Below are positions 17,727-26,387 of a DNA stretch of 35,774 nucleotides, one piece after another; position 1 is the stretch's first letter; each line of letters opens with the position of its first letter. This stretch comes from a virus: the IMG/VR virus record IMGVR_UViG_3300049732_000304, positions 1 through 35,774 of that record; one strand, written 5' to 3'. Made by a program: the position numbers and the translations under genes. The notes beneath the pieces are model-generated. The model saw nothing but the letters and a program-made list of their open reading frames with translations. It was not told the origin of the DNA and made no database searches.

Positions 17727-20011
17727 TGGCCGAATACGATTGCGAATACTGGAAAAACCAGATCACCCTCTCCGAGAAGGACTTGGAGAATTTCCATTCG
17801 GCGGGGGACACGGTCAACGGACACTACCTCGACACGAATACCTCCAATGAGGAGGGCCTTGGTGCTCACAAGGTCAATATGTTCTGGGCGAACGTCGGCA
17901 TTCTCAAGGCGGCACTCTACGGAAACCCGCCCAAGCCGATCGTAGGACGCGAATTCCAGGATCCAGAAGACGATGTGGCTCGCGTAGCAGGCGAAATCAT
18001 TTATCGTCTTCTGCAGACAGGTCCCGGAGGCTCGGGAGCCGATATGCACAATGCTCTAAATCAGGCGGTCGAGGATCGCCTGATTCCGGGCCTCGGGCAA
18101 ATCTGGTTCCGCTACGATTCCGACATCTCCAGCGGAACTTACGAGGGCGTTCCCATCGAGAAAATCAACGATGAGAACGTCCCTTGTGACTATGTCCACT
18201 GGAAGGACTTCTTCTACAGCCCGTGTCGCTTCTGGACGGAGTGTACATGGGTCGCGCGACGCGTTTGGATGTCCAGAGGCGCGATGAAGAAGCGCTTCCC
18301 GCAGCACGCCGACGCCATTCAGTTATTTGCGTACCAAGACGGTAAGGGTATTACGGTACGAAATGACGATCCTGCGAAAACCGAGATGCGGGGAGAGATT
18401 TTCGAGATTTGGTGCAAGGCCACGAAGCGAGTACATTGGATCGCGCGGGGCTACGACACCATGCTCGATGAAAAAGACGATCCGTACCAGCTTAAAGATT
18501 TCTATCCGTGCCCGAAACCACTTCTGGCGAACAAAACGAACAAGAAATTCATCGGGCGTGCCGACTATACGATGGTGCAGGATCAGTATCAGCAGCTCAA
18601 CAACATCAATATCCGGATAAACTACCTCGTCGATGCGTGCAAGGCCGTCGGGGTCTACGACAAGACGGCCAAAGGCGTCGAAAGAATGCTCAATCAGGGA
18701 GTGGAAAACCAACTCATCCCTGTGGACAATTGGGCCGCATTCGCCGAGAAGGGCGGCGTTAAAGGAGTCATCGATTGGCTCCCGTTGGAAGTCATCATTA
18801 CCGTCATCGAGAAGCTGCGCGAGGCGCGCAGCGACACGATTCAGCAAATCTACGAATTGACGGGTATTTCCGACATCATGCGTGGTGTCACCAACGCCCG
18901 CGAGACCTACGGAGCCCAGAAACTCAAGGCGCAGTACTCTAGCTCGCGCCTACAGCTCTATCAACAAGAGGTGGCCGAGTTCGTGGCGGAGGGGCTTGTC
19001 ATTAAAGCTCAGATTATCGCCAACCACTTCCAACCAGACACCATTTTTAAGAAATCCTTGATCGAGTACACGCCAGACGTCATGTACGCGCGGCAGGCGA
19101 TTCAACTCATCAAGGACAAGCTCATGTTGATGTATCGCATCAACGTGTCCGCGACCCAGATGTCGCTGCCGGACTACAATGCCGAAAAGCAGAATCGACT
19201 GGAGTTCGTCGAAAAGATGGGCCAATTCTTCGGCCAGATGGCGCCGATCCTGGAGAAGGCTCCCACGGCAGCGCCATTCGCTCTCAGAATGCTTCAGTGG
19301 GCGGGGGCGGCGTTCGACACTCGCGGAGGCGTGGAAACGCTGTTCGACAACTACATCCGCGAGGTGGAGAAGACACTCAGCACCCCACCTGCCCCTCCGC
19401 CCGATCCGACGCTCCAAAAGGCGCAAATCGACGCGAAAAACAAGGTCGACATCGCCCAATTCGACGCCAAGAGCAAGGAAACGCTTGCCACCATCGACGC
19501 GAACGTGCGGTGGCAGATCGCCCAACTTGAAGCTCGCACGGAGAAGGAAATCGCGGGCCTCAAAGTTGATTCGGATCAGCAAATCGCGAATAATGCCAAT
19601 ATCAAGGCGTTTGGCGAAGAGGCTAAGGGCCTCGATGAGGAGCGCCAGAAGCTTGAGTCGGACCGCCGTGACTTCGAAAGCATGGCGGAAATCACGGAAG
19701 TCCAAGTCAAGTCTCTCGTGGATGCTGCCCTGCTTGAAATCGAGCGTTTGGGCCTGAACCATGAGGCCAAGACGAAAGATGCAATCGCGACGGCCGAGCG
19801 GAAGAATAAGGAGGCCGTGACGACCTCCGAGAAGGACAGCTCGGCTAAGGAAGTTGCAGCCCTTCAGAAGATGCACCGTGAGATGGTCACGGCTGTGAAC
19901 GAAGTAGCGTCCCATCTGAAAGAGATGAAGAAATCCAAGCCGAAGTCGGTAGCCATAGAGCTTCCCGACGGCAAGACGGCGTCCGCTACGATCACAGAGG
20001 AGACTAAGTAA
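17726..20011 (+). CDS. Portal protein
   Basis: 761 residues. The N-terminal two thirds read as a podovirus-type portal: MFWANVGILKAALYGNPPKP, GLGQIWFRYDSD, WKDFFYSPCRFWTECTWVAR, YTMVQDQYQQLNNINIRINY and the conserved ELTGISDIMRGVT. The last roughly 180 residues form a long charged helical region (QIDAKNKVDIAQFDAKSKET, then many Lys/Glu heptads), likely the barrel or an internal coiled coil. It forms the dodecameric DNA gate at one capsid vertex and the platform for the tail tubular proteins. It is directly coupled to TerL upstream and to the next gene (TAATG). Confidence 0.95.
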   Translation: MAEYDCEYWKNQITLSEKDLENFHSAGDTVNGHYLDTNTSNEEGLGAHKVNMFWANVGILKAALYGNPPKPIVGREFQDPEDDVARVAGEIIYRLLQTGPGGSGADMHNALNQAVEDRLIPGLGQIWFRYDSDISSGTYEGVPIEKINDENVPCDYVHWKDFFYSPCRFWTECTWVARRVWMSRGAMKKRFPQHADAIQLFAYQDGKGITVRNDDPAKTEMRGEIFEIWCKATKRVHWIARGYDTMLDEKDDPYQLKDFYPCPKPLLANKTNKKFIGRADYTMVQDQYQQLNNINIRINYLVDACKAVGVYDKTAKGVERMLNQGVENQLIPVDNWAAFAEKGGVKGVIDWLPLEVIITVIEKLREARSDTIQQIYELTGISDIMRGVTNARETYGAQKLKAQYSSSRLQLYQQEVAEFVAEGLVIKAQIIANHFQPDTIFKKSLIEYTPDVMYARQAIQLIKDKLMLMYRINVSATQMSLPDYNAEKQNRLEFVEKMGQFFGQMAPILEKAPTAAPFALRMLQWAGAAFDTRGGVETLFDNYIREVEKTLSTPPAPPPDPTLQKAQIDAKNKVDIAQFDAKSKETLATIDANVRWQIAQLEARTEKEIAGLKVDSDQQIANNANIKAFGEEAKGLDEERQKLESDRRDFESMAEITEVQVKSLVDAALLEIERLGLNHEAKTKDAIATAERKNKEAVTTSEKDSSAKEVAALQKMHREMVTAVNEVASHLKEMKKSKPKSVAIELPDGKTASATITEETK

Positions 20012-20457
20012 TGGCTGCTTTCAACAAGATTCAGGACTTCGTGGAGCAGCTTGGCCTCGCGGTCCACAATCTCAACACCCACACCTTCAAGGTCGCACTC
20101 AACCGATCCGACGCCGCCGCAGGAGCGGGTTCGGCAGTCCAGGCGACCGACACCATCCTCGCGAATATCGTCCAGCCGACGGGTACGGGGTATGCGCCGA
20201 TCGATGTGCTGAACACATGGGCAGAGTCGGGCGGCACGGGCACCATGACCGGAACGAAGGCTGTATTCACGGCCGGAGCCGGCGACTGGCAGACCTTCCG
20301 CTACGTCGTGCTCTACAACGACGATGCCACCTCTCCAGCCGATGCACTCGCCGGCTATTGGGACTACGGCAGCGACCTTCAGCTCAACAACGGAGAGACG
20401 TTCTCCGTCAAGTTCAACAACAGCGACACAACCGGAACGATTCTCACTATCGCGTAG
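20011..20457 (+). CDS. Conserved virion-associated hypothetical
   Basis: 148 residues: MAAFNKIQDFVEQLGLAVHN, FKVALNRSDAAAG, DTILANIVQPTGTGY, then a beta-rich half (WQTFRYVVLYND, FSVKFNNSDTTGT). This FNKxxxFVExL...VHNL...FKVAL pattern recurs in phage structural gene clusters, and the fold is probably a small beta protein of head or tail. Start overlaps the portal stop by one base. Decoration or adaptor role is a guess. Confidence 0.72.
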   Translation: MAAFNKIQDFVEQLGLAVHNLNTHTFKVALNRSDAAAGAGSAVQATDTILANIVQPTGTGYAPIDVLNTWAESGGTGTMTGTKAVFTAGAGDWQTFRYVVLYNDDATSPADALAGYWDYGSDLQLNNGETFSVKFNNSDTTGTILTIA

Positions 20458-20465
20458 GAGAAAGC

Positions 20466-20642
20466 ATGGAGCAAGGCGACAAGCGGAAAGAGTGCTGCCG
20501 GGACGAGAAAAATCTCGGCCCTGTGGTCCAGGAACGGAAGGATCTCACCTATCGCAGATGTCAGGTCTGCCAGTGCCGTCACTTCGAGTTGACGGTAGAG
20601 CCGGGCAGGCTCGGTTTGCGAGGTGGACAAGTAGGAGGTTGA
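20466..20642 (+). CDS. Small zinc-ribbon-like protein
   Basis: 58 residues from ATG at 20466-20468 with GGAGA upstream. It carries KECCRDEKNLG early and RRCQVCQCRHFEL later, giving five cysteines and a histidine that could bind zinc (CC...CxxCxCxH). I recall similar CCRDxxNLGP...RRCxVCxCRHF proteins encoded in many phage structural clusters; the function is unknown. It is easy to overlook because the same frame is open upstream. Confidence 0.72.
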   Translation: MEQGDKRKECCRDEKNLGPVVQERKDLTYRRCQVCQCRHFELTVEPGRLGLRGGQVGG

Positions 20643-20643
20643 A

Positions 20644-21741
20644 ATGCTTGGACTTCGCGCGAATGTCGACGACCTGATCATCAATATCGGCACTGCTGCC
20701 AATATTGAAATCAGTCGTAACGTTATCATCGCAGATAGCGCAGGCCCTCCGGCGATTAAGGCTATTCCAGATCTCGGCACTCTTGGAGATCAGACGGGTA
20801 CTGGCGATGTAACCATTGTCGACACTAGCGGTGGGACATCTGGGGATACGTGGAACGTTCAAGATTGCTGCATCGCCAACACCCACGCGAGCGCAAGCAC
20901 TCTTGTCAAAGTACGAATCGACGACGGCACGAATTCTTCGCAGAAAACCCAGGCGACGCTACTGCCGGGCGAATCGCTGACGCTGCTGGAATCCGGCCTG
21001 TGGATCCATCAGGACGCGAACGGCGGGATTTACCCGGCGTCGTTCAATTCGATCAACGTCCAAGTGTTCACAGCGAGCGGCACGTACACCCCTACACCGG
21101 GGATGAAACATTGCATTGTCATTGCTACAGGCGCAGGAGGTGGTGGAGGAGGCGCGGATAATGACGCTACATCTGGAGCGACTGGCGTTGGCGCAGGGGG
21201 AGGTGCCGGAGAAACTCGCATCGGCTTCTTCACCGCGGCCACTATCGGCTCATCGCAGACAGTTACTCTCAACGCGGCTGGTACAGCAGGCTCAGCCACA
21301 AACGGAGCAAATGGTGGCGCTGGTGGTTCTACTACGTTTGGTTCCTTAATTACCGCAAATGGTGGATCAGGCGGGACAGGCTCTGGCAATAGCGCCATTG
21401 ACGTTAGCGGAACCGCAGGAGGTGCTGGAGGCACTGGCGGTTCCGGGGGCACGCTTGCCATCGATGGAGGAGATGGTGGTGACGGCTTCGGAATGTCGGT
21501 GGACGGGACTACGGACGTCAGTGGTGGGATGGGGGGCTATGGTGGAAATTCCTTCTGGGGAGGTGGGTCTCGCGGAGCGATCCAAATCAGCGCAACTCTC
21601 ACCAACGCCGCCAACACGGCTGGAGTAGCCGGAAAAGCATACGGCTCGGGCGGCAGCGGCGCTGTCAGCACGAACTCCGTGACGGGTGCCGCTGGTGGCG
21701 CGGGCAAGTTGGGAGTCATACTGGTTATTGAGTACGTTTGA
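20644..21741 (+). CDS. Glycine-rich adhesin-like virion protein
   Basis: 365 residues. Residues about 1-135 look like a beta-rich virion-binding part (LLPGESLTLLESGLWIHQD). Then VFTASGTYTPTPGMKHCIVI and ATGAGGGGGGADN start a glycine-rich domain running to the end (SGTAGGAGGTGGSGG and similar). The sequence FxxSGTYTPxPG followed by Gly-rich repeats is the signature of phage glycine-rich tip or receptor-binding domains, some of which fold as polyglycine-II bundles. GGAGG precedes the ATG. Its position between portal and scaffold, not at the tail end, is unusual, and it may be a head fibre or decoration. Confidence 0.75.
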   Translation: MLGLRANVDDLIINIGTAANIEISRNVIIADSAGPPAIKAIPDLGTLGDQTGTGDVTIVDTSGGTSGDTWNVQDCCIANTHASASTLVKVRIDDGTNSSQKTQATLLPGESLTLLESGLWIHQDANGGIYPASFNSINVQVFTASGTYTPTPGMKHCIVIATGAGGGGGGADNDATSGATGVGAGGGAGETRIGFFTAATIGSSQTVTLNAAGTAGSATNGANGGAGGSTTFGSLITANGGSGGTGSGNSAIDVSGTAGGAGGTGGSGGTLAIDGGDGGDGFGMSVDGTTDVSGGMGGYGGNSFWGGGSRGAIQISATLTNAANTAGVAGKAYGSGGSGAVSTNSVTGAAGGAGKLGVILVIEYV

Positions 21742-21742
21742 A

Positions 21743-22054
21743 ATGCCTCAAACTGACATCTCGCCGCACGCACGCATTCAGGCGATACTTCTCTTCGACG
21801 GTGTCGGCAATGCCGGGGCAGTGAACGGCGAAACTCGTACGATCACTGGTCTGCAAGTCAACAACACGGCTGAGCGACGGGTCGATCTCAAGATCGAGGA
21901 GGAGTCAACCAAGCGCTCATTCGGGGGCTCAATCAGGGGTGGGCAGACCCTAAACGTTGAGGCGGTGCCGAACTACACGATTACGTGGAACGCAGCGAGA
22001 GGATTCTGGGACGGCCTGAATATTCACTGGGTGATGCCGCCGCACAATGGCTAA
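21743..22054 (+). CDS. Small beta-rich virion hypothetical
   Basis: 103 residues: MPQTDISPHARIQAILLFDG, NGETRTITGLQVNNTAERRV, GGSIRGGQTLNVEAV, YTITWNAARGFWDG. Alternating strands and turns suggest an immunoglobulin-like or jelly-roll fold. It follows the glycine-rich protein by one base and overlaps the next gene by eight, so these are one translation unit. Function unknown; probably a virion accessory protein. Confidence 0.62.
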   Translation: MPQTDISPHARIQAILLFDGVGNAGAVNGETRTITGLQVNNTAERRVDLKIEEESTKRSFGGSIRGGQTLNVEAVPNYTITWNAARGFWDGLNIHWVMPPHNG

Positions 22055-22808
22055 AAAGATGCCGTTCCTACGAGCTAATAGCTCGGTGCTGTCAGGAACT
22101 CGGACGAATACGACTATCACGGCACCGGCTGGGATCAAAGACGGCGACATCCTGCGGATCTACTTCGAGTTGACCGCGGATCCAGGGCCACCCGTCAGTG
22201 TGACGCCGCCCTCTGGCTTCGTCGAGCTTGCCTCCGACGATACGCTGAACGCGCTGGGAGGAAGCGGTGTAGGCGATCTTCGCGCGCGTATCTGGGAGAA
22301 AGTGGCGCTTAACGAGTCCGGTGACTACACTGTTACTCACAACAACGCCAGCAGTATTGCCTATATGGAAGTCGTTGCGAACTGCCTCGCGGCATCAGAT
22401 TTCGCGGCGACCGAGAACCCGGTCAACGAGAATGGCACGAACTACACCGCGACTGGCGGGACGACGACGCAGCCTAATACGTGGGTGACGTTCTGCTCGA
22501 TGTGCTGGGAGGATGGCTCGCCGTTTTCGCCTCCTTCTGGAAGTACTCCAACATTCACAGAGCTGTTCGATCCCGCAACTGGCTTTATGTACATCGCCAG
22601 CGGAGTTATGCTTTCGCCGGGCTCAACAGGCAATAAGACGGCGACGGGGAACTCGCAGGCGACGACCGGAGGGCAGGTGGGCTTTCTGACCAGTCTGCTT
22701 TCGGATTATGTACAGCCGGTGAGCGATCTTGACAGAAGAATCATTAACTTGATTTCCGATCCCAGCGGATACCTTAACAAGGTCAAATCTAGCAGGAATT
22801 GGTTCTAA
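22047..22808 (+). CDS. Beta-rich virion surface protein
   Basis: 253 residues. TNTTITAPAGIKDGDILRIY, PPSGFVEL, ARIWEKVALNESGDYTVTHN, MEVVANCLAASDF, VTFCSMCWEDGSPF and GFMYIASGVMLSPG give a sandwich-like beta pattern found in phage and bacterial adhesion domains. The C-terminus (DLDRRIINLISDPSGYLNKV) may be an attachment segment. No enzyme motif. The neighbours suggest a surface module of the head or the portal vertex. Confidence 0.65.
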   Translation: MAKKMPFLRANSSVLSGTRTNTTITAPAGIKDGDILRIYFELTADPGPPVSVTPPSGFVELASDDTLNALGGSGVGDLRARIWEKVALNESGDYTVTHNNASSIAYMEVVANCLAASDFAATENPVNENGTNYTATGGTTTQPNTWVTFCSMCWEDGSPFSPPSGSTPTFTELFDPATGFMYIASGVMLSPGSTGNKTATGNSQATTGGQVGFLTSLLSDYVQPVSDLDRRIINLISDPSGYLNKVKSSRNWF

Positions 22809-23840
22809 ATGGGCTTTAAGCTCATAATCGAGAAGTGGTTCAACCCAATTCTCGATCCGGCAGCGGGAACTCCAGGCGTTTACTCTATCAACGCCGAACC
22901 GGGCTCATTTACGATTACAGGATTCGCAGCGACTCTAGTCGCTGGGCGTATTATTGACGCCCAACCGGGATCCTTTGCGGTCACCGGATTCGCAGCAACA
23001 CTCGCGAAAGGATATTCACTCGATGCCCAGCCCGGAGTCTTCATCCTCACCGGCTTTGCAGCGACCCTCCTTGCTGATCGTAGCATCAACGCCGTTCCGG
23101 GAAATTTCGCGATTACAGGATTTGCTGCGACGCTCGCGAGAGGGTTATTCCTCGATGCGCAGCCGGGAGAGTTCACCGTCACTGGTTTCCAAGCTGACCT
23201 CTTGGCTGGAAGATCTATTGACGCTCAAGTAGGCTCTTTTGCGATCACCGGCTTCTTGGCGGGCCTTCTCGCAGACCGTAGCATCAATGCGGAGCCGGGG
23301 TCGTTCACGATTACGGGCTTCGCGGCCGATCTTGTATACACGGCTGGAACTCCTGGAGCCTACGTTCTTGACGCTCAGCCCGGAGTCTTCCTACTCACGG
23401 GGTTTGATGCGTCCACCGTAGCTGATCGTTTTATTAATGCTGCGCCTACGTCTTTTACGATTACCGGCGCTGATGCTACGTTTGTCGTAGAGCGCAGCAT
23501 TTCCGCGGATTTCGGCACCTTCACGGTGACCGGATTCCCGGTGGAGTTTGTCGCGCCCACACCCATCGAAGTCCCGAGGGTCGGTGGCGGATTTTATGAG
23601 TTGATGTATCGCCGAAGAAGAGAATATGAAGAAGAACACGAAGAGCCGAAGACGGCCGTTCGGGATGCGATACTTGCAACTCTGGAAAAGCAGGGTGTGG
23701 AATTCACTCCCAAACAGGTCACGACGACAGTGGTGGCTGTATCACCTTCTATGGTGGAAGTGAAAGTCACACTGCCGCCCGTTACAAAGAGTCAACTTGA
23801 TGCTATAATCGCGGCCATCCTCGTAGCGGAGCTTCTATGA
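22809..23840 (+). CDS. Virion protein with ten 22-residue repeats
   Basis: 343 residues. Residues 25-252 hold ten tandem units of 22-23 residues with consensus (S/F)(I/L)(N/D)AxPGxFxITGFAATLxAxR; unit 7 is 27. Between units 7 and 8 a spacer AGTPGA repeats the AGTPGV that precedes unit 1, hinting at a larger duplication. Alternating residues suggest a beta-solenoid or stacked hairpins. The C-terminal 90 residues switch to charged helix (YRRRREYEEEHEEPK) and a VEVKVTLPPV strand. It starts right after the previous stop. I cannot name a family; a fibre-like surface or adhesin role is inferred. Confidence 0.75.
   Translation: MGFKLIIEKWFNPILDPAAGTPGVYSINAEPGSFTITGFAATLVAGRIIDAQPGSFAVTGFAATLAKGYSLDAQPGVFILTGFAATLLADRSINAVPGNFAITGFAATLARGLFLDAQPGEFTVTGFQADLLAGRSIDAQVGSFAITGFLAGLLADRSINAEPGSFTITGFAADLVYTAGTPGAYVLDAQPGVFLLTGFDASTVADRFINAAPTSFTITGADATFVVERSISADFGTFTVTGFPVEFVAPTPIEVPRVGGGFYELMYRRRREYEEEHEEPKTAVRDAILATLEKQGVEFTPKQVTTTVVAVSPSMVEVKVTLPPVTKSQLDAIIAAILVAELL
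22881..23564 (+). repeat. Tandem 66-base coding repeats (10 units)
   Basis: DNA encoding the ten ITGFAATL repeats. The DNA copies have drifted far more than the protein, so the repeat is old and kept by selection at the protein level. Confidence 0.8.
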
Positions 23841-24154
23841 AACGCAGATTCATTCAGCAGTTGGACGGAACTCTTGTGGAAGTTTCGCCTGATTTCGTGG
23901 CCGAACCACAGAACCATGATGGAGTTTTGTGGAACGATCGTGCCTATCAGGACGCGGGGGATTCAAGATTTAGTTCTCGCTCGCAGCACCGTGAGTTCAT
24001 GAGGGCGAGGGGGCTAACGACCACTGACGACTTCAAGAATCAGTGGAGAACAGACGAGAAAAATCGTATAGAAGCACGCAAGGGAGTCGATCCGAGTCGC
24101 AAAGCAGATATTGCGAGAGCCATCGAGGTAGTGAACTCTAGGAGAAAATCATGA
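23837..24154 (+). CDS. Conserved small podovirus hypothetical
   Basis: 105 residues: MKRRFIQQLDGTLVEVSPDF, WNDRAYQDAGDSRFSSRSQH, REFMRARGLTTTDDFK, then a helical tail. I recall similar small proteins just before phage scaffold or capsid genes, where RFxSRSxHREFMRxxGL is the best-kept part. Overlaps both neighbours by four bases (ATGA). The role is unknown; assembly-related is a fair guess. Confidence 0.72.
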   Translation: MKRRFIQQLDGTLVEVSPDFVAEPQNHDGVLWNDRAYQDAGDSRFSSRSQHREFMRARGLTTTDDFKNQWRTDEKNRIEARKGVDPSRKADIARAIEVVNSRRKS

Positions 24155-25275
24155 GCGATGTACGCGCAGACATCGAAGCAGCCCTGACAAGAGCCGAGGC
24201 GGCAGCGGCTCCGCAGCCCGAAGAAAAGCCGACCGAAGTCAAAGCGGAGGAAAAGCCCGCCGAAGAAAAGCCCGCTGAAATCAAAGCGGAGGAAAAGCCC
24301 GCCGAAGAGAAACCGGCAGAAGAAAAGCCCGCTGGAGAGCAGAGGCCAGCGGAAGAAAAGAAGCCAGAAATCAAGGCGGAAGAAAAGCCCGACGAGCAGA
24401 AGCCTGCGGAGCAGAAACCTGTCATCAAAGTTCGCCCGCCGGAAAGCTGGAAGCCCGCCATCCGGGAAAAGCACTGGACGACACTTCCTCTGGAGGTGCA
24501 GGCGGAAATTCATCGTCGCGAGCGCCAGATTGACATAGCGCTCCAGCAGTCGGCCGAAAGTCGCAAATTCGCCGAGCAATTCGGTGGACTTTTCGCCCAG
24601 CACAAGAACTTCATCGAATACGAGAAGACCCCGCCCGCGCAGATCGTCTCTAACCTATTCAACATCGCCAGCAGTCTCCGCTTTGGAGCCCCTGCTCAAA
24701 AAGCACAAGTCGCCGCGCAAATCATCCAGGGATTCGGTGTCGATGTCAAGCTTCTGGATCAGGCGCTGGCCCTCGTGGTCTCTGGCAATGGAGCTCCAGC
24801 GAACGGAGGTTTCGACCCCAACGCTCTGGACGCCGCCATCTCTCGCCACATGGCTCCGTTCCGTGATTTCATGCAAAACGTGACCACGCAACGTGAGAAT
24901 GTGGTGAAGGACCAGAACAAAAAGATGGAGGACGAAATCAACACGTTCGCCAACGATCCGAAGAACGAATACTTCGAGATCGTCAAAGACACTATGGCCG
25001 ATCTTCTGGATGCGGCGGCTAACCGCGGAGAGCAAATGAGCTTGCAAGTCGCCTACCAGCGTGCTATACTCGCCCATAGTGATCTCGCGGCCACAGTGAC
25101 GCAAAAGGAAGTGTCCAAAGCGGCCTCGAATCTGAATGCTCCGGCTCAGAAGTCTCGCGAACTCGCGGGAATGAGCGTAACGGGAGCGCCGTCAGGTTCG
25201 GCCCCTTCCGCGAATGTGGACACAGTCCGGGGAGCCATCGAAGCCGCGATCGCGAAGCACAGTGGTCGGCAGTAA
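24151..25275 (+). CDS. Scaffolding protein
   Basis: 374 residues. The first 95 are a charged repeat arm built from EEKPAE/EIKAEEKPAE units. A helical body follows (EVQAEIHRRERQIDIALQQS, VAAQIIQGFGVDVKLLDQAL, MEDEINTFANDPKNEYFEIV) with an Ala-rich end (GAIEAAIAKHSGRQ). The acidic, helical, low-aromatic character and the location directly before the major capsid protein are typical of podovirus scaffolds. It should guide capsid assembly and be lost before or during packaging. Start overlaps the previous stop (ATGA). Confidence 0.88.
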   Translation: MSDVRADIEAALTRAEAAAAPQPEEKPTEVKAEEKPAEEKPAEIKAEEKPAEEKPAEEKPAGEQRPAEEKKPEIKAEEKPDEQKPAEQKPVIKVRPPESWKPAIREKHWTTLPLEVQAEIHRRERQIDIALQQSAESRKFAEQFGGLFAQHKNFIEYEKTPPAQIVSNLFNIASSLRFGAPAQKAQVAAQIIQGFGVDVKLLDQALALVVSGNGAPANGGFDPNALDAAISRHMAPFRDFMQNVTTQRENVVKDQNKKMEDEINTFANDPKNEYFEIVKDTMADLLDAAANRGEQMSLQVAYQRAILAHSDLAATVTQKEVSKAASNLNAPAQKSRELAGMSVTGAPSGSAPSANVDTVRGAIEAAIAKHSGRQ

Positions 25276-25365
25276 CGGGAAGCCATAGGTTCATCCCGAG
25301 AAGGAAGCGAAGCCGAAAGGTTCATCGTAGAATAAGCAGTAAACGGCTTCTTTTCTAACAATCTC

Positions 25366-25372
25366 AGGAGGT
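25366..25372 (+). promoter_or_regulatory. Strong ribosome binding site of the capsid gene
   Basis: AGGAGGT four bases before the GTG at 25377, among the best Shine-Dalgarno matches in the window. It fits the need for the most abundant virion protein. The 101 bases before it, after the scaffold gene, hold AGGTTCATC twice but no clear promoter. Confidence 0.7.
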
Positions 25373-25376
25373 AAAA

Positions 25377-26336
25377 GTGGCTTTCCCGAACGTCACGGAC
25401 ATCGTGGCATCGACCATCGAATCGCGTTCGAAGAAGATCGAGGACAACGTCCTCAACAACAACGCGGGTCTGGCGTACATCAAGAGCAAGGGGAACGTCA
25501 AGACCGTCTCCGGGGGCAGGATCATCTACGAGGAACTCTCCTTCGCCGAAAACGCGAATGCGGGCTGGTACTCGGGCTACGATCTTCTCCCGGTGGCGGC
25601 GCAAGACGTCCTCTCCGCAGCGGAGTTCTCGCTGAAGCAGTGCGCGGTTCCAGTCACCATTTCGGGCCTGGAACAACTCCAGAACGCCGGACGCGAGCAG
25701 ATGATCGACTTGCTCGATTCCCGCGTTACTGTGGCCGAGTCGACCATGCAAAACATGATCGCCAACGGCTTCTACAGCGACGGCACCGGATCCGGCGGCA
25801 AGGAAATCGTCGGCCTGGACGCTGCCGTCCCTCTCGGCGCCGCCACCGGCCGAGTCGCGACCGGGCAGTACGGCAACATCGACCGCTCCCTGTGGGGTTT
25901 CTGGCAACCGTACACCCTCCGGGGTACGACCACCACCGCCGCGAACATCCAGGCGCAGTGGAACTCCATCTGGGCGCAGCTCGTTCGCGGCCGTGACCGT
26001 CCCGACCTCATCATCACGGATGCCGCGATGTGGGCGCTCTACATGGCGTCCCTCCAGGTGCTGCAACGGTTCACGGACCCGTCCAAGGCGAAGCTTGGAT
26101 TCCCGACCGTGCAGTACATGGACGCCGATGTCGTTCTGGACGGTGGTCTGTACTTCCCGTCCTCGGCGTGGGGACCCGGCATGACGGTCAACACCGCGAT
26201 GTTCCTGAACACGAAGTTCCTGAAGTGGCGCCCCCACGCTCAGCGGAACATGGTGTCGCTGAGCCCGAGCCGCCGCTACGCGGTGAATCAGGACGCGGAA
26301 GTTTCCATCCTCGCCTTCGCTGGAGCGCTGACCTGA
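25377..26336 (+). CDS. Major capsid protein
   Basis: 319 residues, with features of an HK97-fold capsid protein: an N-terminal helix (TDIVASTIESRSKKIEDNVL), a domain with ISGLEQLQNAGREQMIDLLD, the GFYSDGTGSGGKEIVGL segment, RPDLIITDAAMWALYMASL and VVLDGGLYFPSSAWG, ending VSILAFAGALT. GTG start with AGGAGGT. It sits right after the scaffold gene and before a probable decoration protein. The family name is inferred from layout and familiar segments; an E-loop is plausible near residues 55-75. Slightly shorter than T7 gp10 (about 345). Confidence 0.9.
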   Translation: MAFPNVTDIVASTIESRSKKIEDNVLNNNAGLAYIKSKGNVKTVSGGRIIYEELSFAENANAGWYSGYDLLPVAAQDVLSAAEFSLKQCAVPVTISGLEQLQNAGREQMIDLLDSRVTVAESTMQNMIANGFYSDGTGSGGKEIVGLDAAVPLGAATGRVATGQYGNIDRSLWGFWQPYTLRGTTTTAANIQAQWNSIWAQLVRGRDRPDLIITDAAMWALYMASLQVLQRFTDPSKAKLGFPTVQYMDADVVLDGGLYFPSSAWGPGMTVNTAMFLNTKFLKWRPHAQRNMVSLSPSRRYAVNQDAEVSILAFAGALT

Positions 26337-26387
26337 TCGGGGCAAGCGTTCCAGGGCCGGCACCTCGGAACCTAACCGGAGACCTCC

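Noticed and set aside
18950-19915. 321-residue minus-strand frame opposite the portal C-terminus
   Set aside because: It mirrors the Lys/Glu-rich coiled coil of the portal and gives a Leu/Arg/His-rich shadow. No ribosome site or operon fit.
21030-21461. Pro/Ala-rich minus-strand frame opposite the glycine-rich protein
   Set aside because: Gly codons read backwards give Pro/Ala; this is a composition artefact.
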